Positions 37,825 through 46,234 are shown, numbered from the stretch's first letter. The stretch: 64,000 nucleotides of DNA from Corynebacterium confusum (GCF_030408715.1 NZ_CP047202.1:1-64000), one strand, 5' to 3'. A program made the numbers and translations. The notes: a model not told the origin generated them from the letters alone.

Positions 37825-39265
37825 GAGGGTGTCAGGAAGTTTGTGTGTGAGGCTCTGATCTAGAAGGAGTTTCACCGATAATGACTACGGTGTCACCGAA
37901 GAAAAGCCATGACCCGGCGCGGGTCAACGAGATCAGCGAGAAGCTGATGGAAAACCCTGAGGTCGCCAGCTTGATCAGCGAGCTGTCGGCTTCCGCTGAT
38001 GATGCAAGCGAGCTGGTCAAAGGCCTGTTGCAGGCATCGATCAACGCTGGTCTTAAGGCGGAGATGGATGCGCACTTGGGCTACGGCCATTCCGACCGCA
38101 ACGCCAAAGCCCAGGTCGAAACCTCACAGGAGAATAACCACCGCAATGGGTCGTACATCAAGACCGTCAATTCTGGATACGGCGCGGTGGAAGTAACTGT
38201 GCCCAGGGATCGTGCCGGCACGTTTATTCCCCGCATGGTGCCCAAGGGCGCACGCAGGCTCACAGAGCTCGACGACATGATCGTCTCGCTGTATGCCGGC
38301 GGGATGACAGTGCGCGATATTTGCCATCATCTCGCGACCACCCTTGGGGTGGATATGAGCCCCGATACGATCAGCACCATTACCGATGCGGTCTTGGAAG
38401 AGGTCATGATCTGGCAAAACCGCCAGCTCGACGAGTTTTACCCAGTGATCTTCCTCGACGCCCTACGCGTGAAGATCCGTGACGGCCACCGCGTGGTCAA
38501 CAAGGCTTGCTACATGGCGGTTGGTGTCGACATGGACGGCATCAAGCACATCCTGGGATTGTGGATCGCTGAAAATGAAGGCGCCGCATTCTGGGCATCG
38601 GTGTGCGCAGATCTGGCCAACCGCGGGGTCCAGGACGTGTTCATCGTCTGCTGCGACGGGCTCAAAGGCCTGCCAGAAGCCGTGGAGGCAACCTGGCCGA
38701 ATTCCATGGTGCAGACCTGCATTGTGCACCTGATTCGAGCTGCGAACCGGTGGGTGTCTTATCAGGACCGCAAATCTGTCTCCCGCGCGCTGCGTGAGGT
38801 CTACACCGCCACCAATGAGGACACCGCACGCGCCAACCTGGATGCTTTCGAGGCCAGTGAACTGGGCCTAAAATACCCCCAGTCGGTCAAAGTCTGGCGC
38901 GACGCCTGGGAGCGGTTCGTGCCGTTTCTACAGTTCCCGCCTGCGGCCAGGCGAGTGCTCTACACCACCAATTCGATCGAGTCACTCAACGCGCAACTGC
39001 GTAAAGCTACCCGTAACAGGGGCCAATTCCCGAACGATACCGCAGCACTGAAGACGCTGTGGCTGATGATCTGCAACATCGAAGACAAGCGTGCTGCCCA
39101 GCGGGCGAAGAAAGCCAAGCGCAACATTGAGTGCAACGGCTATATTGAAGGAGCGAAAGCCACCGGGTGGAAACAAGCCATCAACCAACTAGCCGTGGCT
39201 TACCCCAACCGATTCGCGGACTACTTGTAAACCAAGCCCCCGCACACAAACAATCGGACACTCTC
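37825..39265 (+). mobile_element. IS256-family insertion sequence (1441 bp)
   Basis: Imperfect terminal inverted repeats (left GAGGGTGTCAGGAAGTTTGT, right end reading GAGAGTGTCCGATTGTTTGT on the other strand) flank one transposase gene. Both sides carry the 8-bp target duplication CTCTAAAT (37817-37824 and 39266-39273), so insertion is recent and precise. Confidence 0.93.
37881..39230 (+). CDS. IS256-family (mutator) transposase
   Basis: The 449-residue DDE transposase has the family segments LGYGHSDRN, ELDDMIVSLYAGGMTVRDI and DDE residues in FLDALRVKIRD, CCDGLKGLPEA and NSIESLNAQLRKATRNRGQFP. A Shine-Dalgarno AAGGAG at 37863-37868 precedes ATG 37881. The frame is intact, so the element may be active. 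Confidence 0.95.
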   Translation: MTTVSPKKSHDPARVNEISEKLMENPEVASLISELSASADDASELVKGLLQASINAGLKAEMDAHLGYGHSDRNAKAQVETSQENNHRNGSYIKTVNSGYGAVEVTVPRDRAGTFIPRMVPKGARRLTELDDMIVSLYAGGMTVRDICHHLATTLGVDMSPDTISTITDAVLEEVMIWQNRQLDEFYPVIFLDALRVKIRDGHRVVNKACYMAVGVDMDGIKHILGLWIAENEGAAFWASVCADLANRGVQDVFIVCCDGLKGLPEAVEATWPNSMVQTCIVHLIRAANRWVSYQDRKSVSRALREVYTATNEDTARANLDAFEASELGLKYPQSVKVWRDAWERFVPFLQFPPAARRVLYTTNSIESLNAQLRKATRNRGQFPNDTAALKTLWLMICNIEDKRAAQRAKKAKRNIECNGYIEGAKATGWKQAINQLAVAYPNRFADYL

Positions 39266-39462
39266 CTCTAAATCGGATTGCGCAGGTTACTCGTACGTTA
39301 AAGAACTGTGTGTAGCTAATAAATATGAAAAGCTTGATTTAAATGTATTGTTGCTAGATTTTCGCATGTCCATTTGTTACGTACCTAGGCAGGTGATTTT
39401 CGTGGCTGCACTGAAGCGTCCTGGGTTTAGTTCCTACCTCAGCTAAGGAAGGATTGGGAACT

Positions 39463-39783
39463 ATGCCTAGGAAGCACTCCGTCGAGTTCAAGGAGAAGGC
39501 GGTCCATCAGATCATCGAAATGGTTCGCCTGGAGTCTTGCTCACTGCAACGCGCCTACACGGAGGTCGGTGAGCTGCTTGGAGTATCTCACCACACGTTG
39601 CGGGCTTGGTACCGTGACAGCGCTTCAGTACGTGATGACTCCGACGCGTCAGGCGGCGAAACAATGGAAGAAGAGATCAAGCGTCTGCGCCGCGAAAACC
39701 GTGAGCTGAAGCGAGCAAACGGGATTCTTAAGGCTGCTTCGGCTTTTTTCGCAGCGGAACTCGACCGACCCACGACCAAATGA
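39463..39783 (+). CDS. IS3-family transposase OrfA
   Basis: A 106-residue helix-turn-helix protein (MPRKHSVEFKEKAVHQIIEM...) with a C-terminal leucine-zipper-like coil (EEEIKRLRRENRELKRANGI). AAGGAAGG lies before ATG 39463. Its end overlaps OrfB by ATGA. A T6 run at 39746-39751 (GCTTTTTTC) is a plausible -1 slippage site for making the OrfAB transposase. Confidence 0.92.
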   Translation: MPRKHSVEFKEKAVHQIIEMVRLESCSLQRAYTEVGELLGVSHHTLRAWYRDSASVRDDSDASGGETMEEEIKRLRRENRELKRANGILKAASAFFAAELDRPTTK

Positions 39784-40688
39784 TCTCTTACATCGACACG
39801 TATAAAGATCAGTTTGGGGTCGAGGCCATCTGCCGAGTCCTTAAACAAGCAGATCGTGGATTCATTACTTCACGCGGCTACCGCAAAGCCACCACTCGTG
39901 TTCCCAGCGCAAGGGCCTTAAGCGATAGCCTTCTCATCCCAGAGATACAGCGTGTGCATGCGCAGAATTTCTCGGTCTACGGCATCCGCAAAATGTGGCA
40001 CGCGATGAACCGTGAAGGCTTTCATATTGGTCGCGACAAGACTGCACGACTGATGAAGCTAGCAGGTGTTTCTGGCCGCAGACGTGGGCGAACCCCAGTA
40101 ACAACGATCAGCCCGAAGACACCGGATCATCGCCCGGACCTTGTGCGCCGAAACTTCCGTGCGCAGGCACCAGGCAGGCTTTGGGTTGCCGACATTACCT
40201 ACGTTCGCACCCTGTCAGGATTCGCCTACACCGCGTTTGTCGTGGATGTCTACAGCCGAAAAATTGTTGGCGTTGCTACACGCTCGACGATGCGTACCGA
40301 TGCGCTGCCCATGGAGGCATTGGAACATGCGTTAACGACTGCAGGACGAATTCATGGAAACCAGTTAATTCACCATAGCGATCGGGGCAGCCAGTACGTG
40401 TCACTGAAGTATTCCACCGCGCTAGCGGAATCCGGAATCCGCCCGAGTGTGGGAACAGTCGGCGATTCTTACGACAATGCACTAGCCGAAACAGTCAACG
40501 GGCTCTACAAGGCTGAACTCATTCACGCCCAAGGCCCGTGGACTTCGGTCGGAGAAGTCGAACTGGCCACCTTGCGGTGGGTGCATTGGTGGAACACCAA
40601 GCGGCTTCATGAAGCTTTGGACTACGCCACCCCACAGGAAGTAGAAACCGAGTACTATCTCACCCAGCCCATCAACACAGGGCCGTAA
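39780..40688 (+). CDS. IS3-family transposase OrfB
   Basis: A 302-residue integrase-core protein with an HTH_21 part (VYGIRKMWHAMNREG) and the rve DDE triad: Asp in WVADITYVRT, Asp in IHHSDRGSQYVS, Glu in NALAETVNGLYKAELI. It is probably produced mainly as an OrfAB fusion by frameshifting. Confidence 0.94.
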   Translation: MISYIDTYKDQFGVEAICRVLKQADRGFITSRGYRKATTRVPSARALSDSLLIPEIQRVHAQNFSVYGIRKMWHAMNREGFHIGRDKTARLMKLAGVSGRRRGRTPVTTISPKTPDHRPDLVRRNFRAQAPGRLWVADITYVRTLSGFAYTAFVVDVYSRKIVGVATRSTMRTDALPMEALEHALTTAGRIHGNQLIHHSDRGSQYVSLKYSTALAESGIRPSVGTVGDSYDNALAETVNGLYKAELIHAQGPWTSVGEVELATLRWVHWWNTKRLHEALDYATPQEVETEYYLTQPINTGP

Positions 40689-40742
40689 AAGAAGCGGAAC
40701 TAAACCCAGGACGCTTCACACCGCTTTATAGAAAGGAAGAAA

Positions 40743-41459
40743 ATGACAAGCTCGCTTGTCGCCGACGGAATAAAAATAGTCCGTGGGAATAGAGTCATCA
40801 TCAACAATTTTTCGGCAAAGCTGAGATCCAGTGACATCGTGGCAATGGTAGGGCGAAATGGGGCCGGAAAATCAACCATCATGTCAGCGCTGACAGGCCA
40901 CCTCATACCTACCGAAGGAAAGATTCACGTTCTGTCGGATAAAAAAGAGAAAGATGACGACCTATCTTCTTCGGTTGCCTTCGTATCACAGGGTCGTCCC
41001 CTTTATTCGAGTATTACGGTAGAGCAGCATACTCGACTAGCCCGTGACATTAACGACTCTTTCAACTATCAGTGGGCAAAAGAAAAAATTGAGTCACTCG
41101 GAATATCCGGGAAATCCAAAGTATCTCAATTATCTGGCGGACAGCATACTCAAGTTGCGCTGATTATTTCTCTCGCGCGGAATAAAAAATTTATGATTCT
41201 CGATGAGCCCATGGCTGATCTAGATCCAGTAGTTAAAATCTGGGTTCGAGAACTCTTGGAACAAGCGGCGAAAGAAGACGGCGTTGGGATATTAGTATCG
41301 TCGCATACCGTATCTGATTTATCTGCAATACTTACCCACCTTTGGGTAATTGAAGAAGGAGATCTTCTTGCGGCTGTAGAGAGAGAAGAAATTGATCCAC
41401 AAAAAGATGGCGCCTTTGAAGAATTTGTGCTTGAACATCTGACTAGGAAAGGCCTCTAA
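40743..41459 (+). CDS. ABC transporter ATP-binding protein (YtrB/CcmA-like)
   Basis: The 238-residue ATPase has Walker A GRNGAGKST near 38, signature LSGGQHTQVALI near 132, Walker B FMILDEPMADLDP near 153 and switch His in SSHTVSDL near 187. The type is common in GntR-controlled two-gene transporters, but no GntR gene is present: IS3 copy 1 lies just upstream and may have replaced the control region. AT-rich codon use marks it as foreign. Its stop overlaps the permease ATG (TAATG). Confidence 0.9.
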   Translation: MTSSLVADGIKIVRGNRVIINNFSAKLRSSDIVAMVGRNGAGKSTIMSALTGHLIPTEGKIHVLSDKKEKDDDLSSSVAFVSQGRPLYSSITVEQHTRLARDINDSFNYQWAKEKIESLGISGKSKVSQLSGGQHTQVALIISLARNKKFMILDEPMADLDPVVKIWVRELLEQAAKEDGVGILVSSHTVSDLSAILTHLWVIEEGDLLAAVEREEIDPQKDGAFEEFVLEHLTRKGL

Positions 41460-42247
41460 TGCTAAAAGTAGCTTTACACTACTTCAAAATTGACCGACCC
41501 GCTTGGCTATCATGTGCGGCAATTCTTGTGCTACTGGCGTTACTGGCGGCATACGAAGTCAATTTCAAGCCTTATCTTGGGATGACTGAAATGCTGGCCG
41601 GTATTGTGCCCATGTTTGCCGGAATTGTGTGGGCAGTGGCTTTATTCTCTAAAGAATTTGAGACGAAGTCTGTTGTCTGGTCCTTAAGCCAAGATCTCTC
41701 TTCCTCCAAGTGGTTTTTCTGCCGTATTATTAGCCCTCTAATCTCAGCACTAATCTTTGGAGTTTGTGTATGGGGGATTGTGGAAGTCAGTCAGCTGCGC
41801 TCGGACGGGTTGAATCAAGGTAAAAACATGATGTCGTACTCGTACATCGCTGGCCATGCCCTCTACCCAGCTGTGGTGACGGTACTAATGGTGTCTGTTG
41901 CTTCGATTGCTGGCGTAGTTTTTAAAAAATCAATTCCCGCTGTGGCCGTAACTTTCGCATTAGGTTTATTGGTAGGAACGACAGGAGCTTCTTGGCTTAA
42001 TCCTCTCCTTCCCGTTGAAAAGGGGGAATTTTCAGGGCCACACCCAGATCCAGCTCTTCTTCCTGTCCCCGGCGATATTCTTGAAGCAGAGCCAATCGAA
42101 AACGGAAAATACTTGGTTGAGTTTTATCCAAATTCAGCGTTCTGGCAAGCACAGACGCTCTATACCTTAATGTGGCTCCTACTCTCACTAATCCTCTTGG
42201 TCTCCACGCTTTTTCTATTTAAGCGGGCTTCCAAAAAGGCGATTTAG
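41459..42247 (+). CDS. ABC transporter permease, six TM segments
   Basis: The 262-residue membrane protein is coupled to the upstream ATPase gene. Hydrophobic segments lie at about 14-31, 40-62, 88-108, 130-155, 162-180 and 232-254, with a soluble loop between the last two. The architecture matches ABC2-type export permeases. Substrate is unknown. A strong terminator follows. Confidence 0.82.
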   Translation: MLKVALHYFKIDRPAWLSCAAILVLLALLAAYEVNFKPYLGMTEMLAGIVPMFAGIVWAVALFSKEFETKSVVWSLSQDLSSSKWFFCRIISPLISALIFGVCVWGIVEVSQLRSDGLNQGKNMMSYSYIAGHALYPAVVTVLMVSVASIAGVVFKKSIPAVAVTFALGLLVGTTGASWLNPLLPVEKGEFSGPHPDPALLPVPGDILEAEPIENGKYLVEFYPNSAFWQAQTLYTLMWLLLSLILLVSTLFLFKRASKKAI

Positions 42248-42483
42248 TCTCTGGAGAAAGGGTCTGCGTTTAAGCGCAGACCCTTTCCAGCATTAGCGAT
42301 AAGAGCTACGACCTTGATTGCCAACTCCAGCTTCTTCCCGGAAGTGGCGTCAGGGTCTTTTTCTTTTGCGACCGAGTGTATCCAATGAGCGCTTACCCAT
42401 TGCCTACCTCCCCTGCCTTTATAAAGTCGCCCACGAGGGAAAACGCGCACAGAGATACCCGTAACCATGGTTAAACCCGTCAA
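42244..42483 (-). CDS. Doubtful small ORF, paralogue of 37680-37790
   Basis: A 79-codon frame (MTGLTMVTGISVRVFPRGRL...). Its first 25 codons match the short frame at 37680-37790, which supports coding in that part. The last part runs through the terminator hairpin at 42257-42286, so full-length translation is doubtful. No function recognised. Confidence 0.3.
   Translation of the reverse strand: MTGLTMVTGISVRVFPRGRLYKGRGGRQWVSAHWIHSVAKEKDPDATSGKKLELAIKVVALIANAGKGLRLNADPFSRD
42257..42286. terminator. Terminator of the ABC transporter operon
   Basis: A perfect 12-bp stem, AAAGGGTCTGCG/CGCAGACCCTTT, with a 6-base loop, 9 bp after the permease stop; it could act in both directions. Confidence 0.85.
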
Positions 42484-42548
42484 TTTCTGCGCCTATATCG
42501 TGGAGCTAAGTACACGACAGTGCAGGTGGAACTACATAAAGGAGGACA

Positions 42549-42813
42549 TATGTTATAGCGTATGTCTTGCCATATGCTTAGGCATATGTTCTGCCATACT
42601 GTAGGCACCGTGGGTGTGCATATTTACCCTCATGCCGCCGACGCTTAGACGTTCTTCAACGCCCGATACACGGTAGGCCGGGTAACTCCGAACTCCCGCG
42701 CCAAGGCTGCTTTCGACTCCCCCGTCAGTACGCGCTGTTTAATCTCCGCTACCTGCTGCGGGCTAAGCGCGGGTTTCTGGCCGTTGTATTTGCCGGCCTT
42801 TTTAGCTAACGCG
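42549..42813. repeat. Direct repeat of the serine-recombinase 3' region, copy A
   Basis: About 265 bp closely matching 45283-45545 in the same orientation. It includes the palindromic CATATGC-TTAG-GCATATG block and the end of the recombinase gene. Confidence 0.85.
42645..42813 (-). pseudogene. 3' fragment of a serine recombinase gene
   Basis: The frame encodes the last about 55 codons of a resolvase/invertase (C-terminal helix-turn-helix, ending in ...YRALKNV-like sequence) and is nearly identical to the end of the intact gene at 45375-45968. Homology stops abruptly at 42813, where unrelated DNA begins. Confidence 0.8.
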
Positions 42814-43120
42814 TCATATACTGTCAGACCTTTTGTGGTCGGGGAAGAATCATTTAAAAGTTTAATTCAATTAAACTGATGAATATGGTTACTGTCTATG
42901 GATACACCCACGGTATGGACAGAAACCATTGAAGCAACCCCGGCATACTATTTAGAGGTTACAGGCCCCTACGGGACCGCTCGACACAAAGAAGCAATGG
43001 AATATGTTAAGGCAATAGCCTTCCATAACTTTGAAGATGACGACTTCACGATTTACGGTCTTGCCCTTGACGATCCGCTTACAGTTGATGTGAAGCGTCC
43101 TGGGTTTAGTTCCGCTTCTT

Positions 43121-44029
43121 TTACGGCCCTGTGTTGATGGGCTGGGTGAGATAGTACTCGGTTTCTACTTCCTGTGGGGTGGCGTAGTCCAAAGCTTCAT
43201 GAAGCCGCTTGGTGTTCCACCAATGCACCCACCGCAAGGTGGCCAGTTCGACTTCTCCGACCGAAGTCCACGGGCCTTGGGCGTGAATGAGTTCAGCCTT
43301 GTAGAGCCCGTTGACTGTTTCGGCTAGTGCATTGTCGTAAGAATCGCCGACTGTTCCCACACTCGGGCGGATTCCGGATTCCGCTAGCGCGGTGGAATAC
43401 TTCAGTGACACGTACTGGCTGCCCCGATCGCTATGGTGAATTAACTGGTTTCCATGAATTCGTCCTGCAGTCGTTAACGCATGTTCCAATGCCTCCATGG
43501 GCAGCGCATCGGTACGCATCGTCGAGCGTGTAGCAACGCCAACAATTTTTCGGCTGTAGACATCCACGACAAACGCGGTGTAGGCGAATCCTGACAGGGT
43601 GCGAACGTAGGTAATGTCGGCAACCCAAAGCCTGCCTGGTGCCTGCGCACGGAAGTTTCGGCGCACAAGGTCCGGGCGATGATCCGGTGTCTTCGGGCTG
43701 ATCGTTGTTACTGGGGTTCGCCCACGTCTGCGGCCAGAAACACCTGCTAGCTTCATCAGTCGTGCAGTCTTGTCGCGACCAATATGAAAGCCTTCACGGT
43801 TCATCGCGTGCCACATTTTGCGGATGCCGTAGACCGAGAAATTCTGCGCATGCACACGCTGTATCTCTGGGATGAGAAGGCTATCGCTTAAGGCCCTTGC
43901 GCTGGGAACACGAGTGGTGGCTTTGCGGTAGCCGCGTGAAGTAATGAATCCACGATCTGCTTGTTTAAGGACTCGGCAGATGGCCTCGACCCCAAACTGA
44001 TCTTTATACGTGTCGATGTAAGAGATCAT
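43121..44029 (-). CDS. IS3-family transposase OrfB (copy 2)
   Basis: A 302-residue integrase-core protein, identical to that of copy 1, with the complete DDE triad. Confidence 0.94.
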   Translation of the reverse strand: MISYIDTYKDQFGVEAICRVLKQADRGFITSRGYRKATTRVPSARALSDSLLIPEIQRVHAQNFSVYGIRKMWHAMNREGFHIGRDKTARLMKLAGVSGRRRGRTPVTTISPKTPDHRPDLVRRNFRAQAPGRLWVADITYVRTLSGFAYTAFVVDVYSRKIVGVATRSTMRTDALPMEALEHALTTAGRIHGNQLIHHSDRGSQYVSLKYSTALAESGIRPSVGTVGDSYDNALAETVNGLYKAELIHAQGPWTSVGEVELATLRWVHWWNTKRLHEALDYATPQEVETEYYLTQPINTGP

Positions 44030-44346
44030 TTGGTCGTGGGTCGGTCGAGTTCCGCTGCGAAAAAAGCCGAAGCAGCCTTAAGAATCCCGTTTGCTCGCTT
44101 CAGCTCACGGTTTTCGCGGCGCAGACGCTTGATCTCTTCTTCCATTGTTTCGCCGCCTGACGCGTCGGAGTCATCACGTACTGAAGCGCTGTCACGGTAC
44201 CAAGCCCGCAACGTGTGGTGAGATACTCCAAGCAGCTCACCGACCTCCGTGTAGGCGCGTTGCAGTGAGCAAGACTCCAGGCGAACCATTTCGATGATCT
44301 GATGGACCGCCTTCTCCTTGAACTCGACGGAGTGCTTCCTAGGCAT
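44026..44346 (-). CDS. IS3-family transposase OrfA (copy 2)
   Basis: The product is identical to that of 39463-39783: helix-turn-helix followed by a leucine-zipper-like coil. It overlaps OrfB by ATGA. Confidence 0.92.
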   Translation of the reverse strand: MPRKHSVEFKEKAVHQIIEMVRLESCSLQRAYTEVGELLGVSHHTLRAWYRDSASVRDDSDASGGETMEEEIKRLRRENRELKRANGILKAASAFFAAELDRPTTK

Positions 44347-44805
44347 AGTTCCCAATCCTTCCTTAGCTGAGGTAGGAACTAAACCCAGGACGCTTCAATG
44401 AGGAACTACTGCGCTACCGCGTTTGCCTGCTATGTAGCGAGCTGTCCCTTGAACAAGAGAACCAGGGCGAGCTCGGGATGATGCGAATTCCATCACATCA
44501 TGTTTTGGTTGTAGAGGTGGACCACACGCGTGAGGCTATCGCGCAAATGTGGGAGAAGATGCCTTTGATACTTGCCGAGCAGGAAGTGTCTCAAACAGGT
44601 TTTGTCGCCGAGCGGTTTAGAAGGTCGAAAGTCGCTGCAGGGAAAAGTGAATTCCTTATACAGCTGCCTTAACCTCCATCGATTGGTAATCCTTTTCCTC
44701 TACGACATGCGGAAAGGTGCGAGTTAACGCGGCAAACTTGTTAACCTCTGTTACTTTCCTTAAGCTTCAAGGCTGAACGAAAAAGATGCGGATACTGCCT
44801 TGAAG

Positions 44806-45237
44806 ATGAAGTTTGAGTTCTTTTACCAATTTGTGGCGGCCTTTAATTTAGAAGCTACTATCAATGCAACAAGTGATAATGCGAATTATGAATCGGGAAT
44901 AGCCGAGTTGGGAGCTAAAACCTGGCATGTCCGCACAGCACGCACCACGCCTTCTAAACCGGGAGCCTTTGTGGCATTCTGGCAGCGCAACCATGAAGGG
45001 GAATCCGTGCCTTTTGAAGATTCCTCCTGCGGCGACGGTCTCCTAGTCTTTGTGATTCAAGGAGAGTACCGAGGTGTTTTTCAATTTAGCAATCAAGATT
45101 TGCAACGCCTTGGTATTACTTCCGGAGCAGGCCCAGGAAAGAGAGGTTTTAGGGTATATCCACCATGGTGTGAGGGGCTGAACTCCAACGCTTTAAAGAC
45201 TCAAAAGCAGCAACTGACATCGTTTACAGAATTCTGA
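44806..45237 (+). CDS. MepB-family protein
   Basis: A 143-residue soluble protein. The order of conserved blocks matches MepB of Staphylococcus: EAxxY-like NYESGIAEL, then TARTTPSKPGAFVAFWQRN, PFEDSSCGDGLLVFV, GVFQFSNQDLQRLGI, and the strong signature GKRGFRVYPPWCEGLNSNALKTQ near the end. In S. aureus mepB lies in the mepRAB multidrug operon, but its biochemical role is unknown. ATG 44806 was chosen; TTG 44800 is possible. It stands alone with AT-rich codons between the GyrI-like remnant and the recombinase. Confidence 0.8.
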   Translation: MKFEFFYQFVAAFNLEATINATSDNANYESGIAELGAKTWHVRTARTTPSKPGAFVAFWQRNHEGESVPFEDSSCGDGLLVFVIQGEYRGVFQFSNQDLQRLGITSGAGPGKRGFRVYPPWCEGLNSNALKTQKQQLTSFTEF

Positions 45238-45282
45238 AGACCTGTAAACATGCAGCTGACACTGCATACAACAAGACATATG

Positions 45283-45545
45283 TTAAAGCGTATGCCTTGC
45301 CATATGCTTAGGCATATGGGAAGGCATACGGCAGGCACCGTGGGTGCGCAGATTTACCCTCACGCCGCCGACGCTTAGACGTTCTTCAACGCCCGGTACA
45401 CCGTGGGTCGGGTAACTCCGAATTCCCGCGCCAAGGCTGCTTTCGACTCCCCCGCCAGTACGCGCCGCTTAATCTCCGCTACCTGCTGCGGGCTAAGCGC
45501 GGGTTTGCGGCCTTTGTACTTGCCGGCCTTTTTCGCCAACGCAAT
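45283..45545. repeat. Direct repeat of the serine-recombinase 3' region, copy B
   Basis: The intact counterpart of 42549-42813. It holds a near-perfect 18-bp inverted repeat, GTATGCCTTGCCATATGC (45290-45307) and GCATATGGGAAGGCATAC (45312-45329) around TTAG, one mismatch. It has no U-tract, so it may be a recombination or binding site and not a terminator. Confidence 0.8.
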
Positions 45546-45968
45546 CCCCTCCGCCTGTCGCTCGCGGATAATGGCCCGCTCAAACTCCGCAAACGACCCT
45601 AAAATGCCCAGCATTAAATCCGCGCGCGGATCCGTGGTGTCTTTCGCAAACGCGAGATTCTCATGCAGGAAAGTAACAGTCACACCTTTGTTGGTGAGTT
45701 CATCAACAATGTTGCGAAGATCCGCCAGCGAACGGGCAAGGCGGTCAATCGATGAGACGACGAGTTCGTCCCCGTCGCGCACATACGCCATGCACTCGAC
45801 AAGTCCAGGGCGGGCAGTCTTGGTGCGGCCGGAAATCTTATCTTCAAAGAACCGGTCAATCTTGCCGGAAGCATTGAGTAGTTCTTTTTGCCGCTGATTA
45901 TTCTGCTCCACCGTGGAGACCCGGATATAGCCCACCCGTTGCCCACGTGAACCAGAGTCATGGGCCAT
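45375..45968 (-). CDS. Serine recombinase (resolvase/invertase family)
   Basis: A 197-residue site-specific recombinase. The catalytic Ser is in YIRVSTVEQNNQRQ near residue 18; the active-site arginines are in SSIDRLARSLADL near 75, and the long E helix is GSFAEFERAIIRERQAEGI. A C-terminal Hin-type helix-turn-helix follows (SPQQVAEIKRRVLAGESKAALAREFGVTRPTVYRALKNV). The ATG overlaps the stop of the upstream small gene (TAATG). It probably belongs to a transposon or integrated plasmid; partial duplication of its 3' end is found 2.7 kb away. Confidence 0.93.
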   Translation of the reverse strand: MAHDSGSRGQRVGYIRVSTVEQNNQRQKELLNASGKIDRFFEDKISGRTKTARPGLVECMAYVRDGDELVVSSIDRLARSLADLRNIVDELTNKGVTVTFLHENLAFAKDTTDPRADLMLGILGSFAEFERAIIRERQAEGIALAKKAGKYKGRKPALSPQQVAEIKRRVLAGESKAALAREFGVTRPTVYRALKNV

Positions 45969-46234
45969 TAGTCTTCGCCCCGCGGGGAGTTAAAGGCAGC
46001 ATTCTCCTGTTTTATGACCGCATCACGATACGACTCAACTACCCGCGCCAAGTCAGACAACTGTGCTCCGTCGAGACCATCAGCGTCAGCAAGCAAGGCT
46101 TGTACAATCCTGCCCAACGCCTGCTGTCCCGACGACAACCCATCATGCAGATCTTTTACTCGCGCCAACGCGGGCACAGAGTCAATATGACTTTCAATAT
46201 GGAAACCGTCAGACGATAACACCACACTCACCAC
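45968..46234 (-). CDS. Small protein coupled to the serine recombinase
   Basis: An 88-residue helical, acidic protein (MVSVVLSSDGFHIESHIDSV...) whose stop codon overlaps the recombinase start. The one-base overlap suggests the two are translated together, so it may be an accessory or regulatory partner. No family recognised. Confidence 0.6.
   Translation of the reverse strand: MVSVVLSSDGFHIESHIDSVPALARVKDLHDGLSSGQQALGRIVQALLADADGLDGAQLSDLARVVESYRDAVIKQENAAFNSPRGED

Larger units (their letters stand above)
39412..40718 (+). mobile_element. IS3-family element, copy 1 (1307 bp)
   Basis: A perfect 23-bp terminal inverted repeat starts TGAAGCGTCCTGGGTTTAGT (39412-39434 and 40696-40718). A 3-bp target duplication CAC flanks it (39409-39411 and 40719-40721). 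It lies 24 bp upstream of an ABC transporter ATPase gene and separates it from its original upstream DNA. Copy 2 is at 43091-44397 in the opposite orientation. Confidence 0.95.
43091..44397 (-). mobile_element. IS3-family element, copy 2 (1307 bp, inverted)
   Basis: Same length, ends and encoded proteins as copy 1, in the opposite orientation. The target duplication is ATG (43088-43090 and 44398-44400), different from the CAC of copy 1, so the two copies inserted independently. Confidence 0.95.
42898..44672 (+). pseudogene. GyrI-like effector-binding protein gene, split by IS3 copy 2
   Basis: Removing the IS (43091-44397) and one copy of its target duplication ATG joins two frames into one uninterrupted 154-codon gene from ATG 42898 to TAA 44672. 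The reconstructed protein has the GyrI-like/AraC effector-binding pattern: YYLEVTGPYGT near residue 18, IYGLALDDP near 52, then EELLRYRVCLLC and a second half-repeat (VLVVEVDHTREAIAQMWEKM). The family binds small hydrophobic drugs or inhibits gyrase; which applies here is unknown. The interrupted copy would give only an N-terminal 64-residue piece plus 15 foreign residues. Confidence 0.85.

Noticed and set aside
42244..42483. Full-length 79-residue protein as a confident gene
   Set aside because: Its last quarter lies within the 12-bp terminator hairpin of the ABC operon; kept only as a doubtful ORF.
39412..44397. Composite transposon formed by the two IS3 copies
   Set aside because: Each copy has its own 3-bp target duplication (CAC and ATG), so they inserted separately and did not move the segment as a unit.
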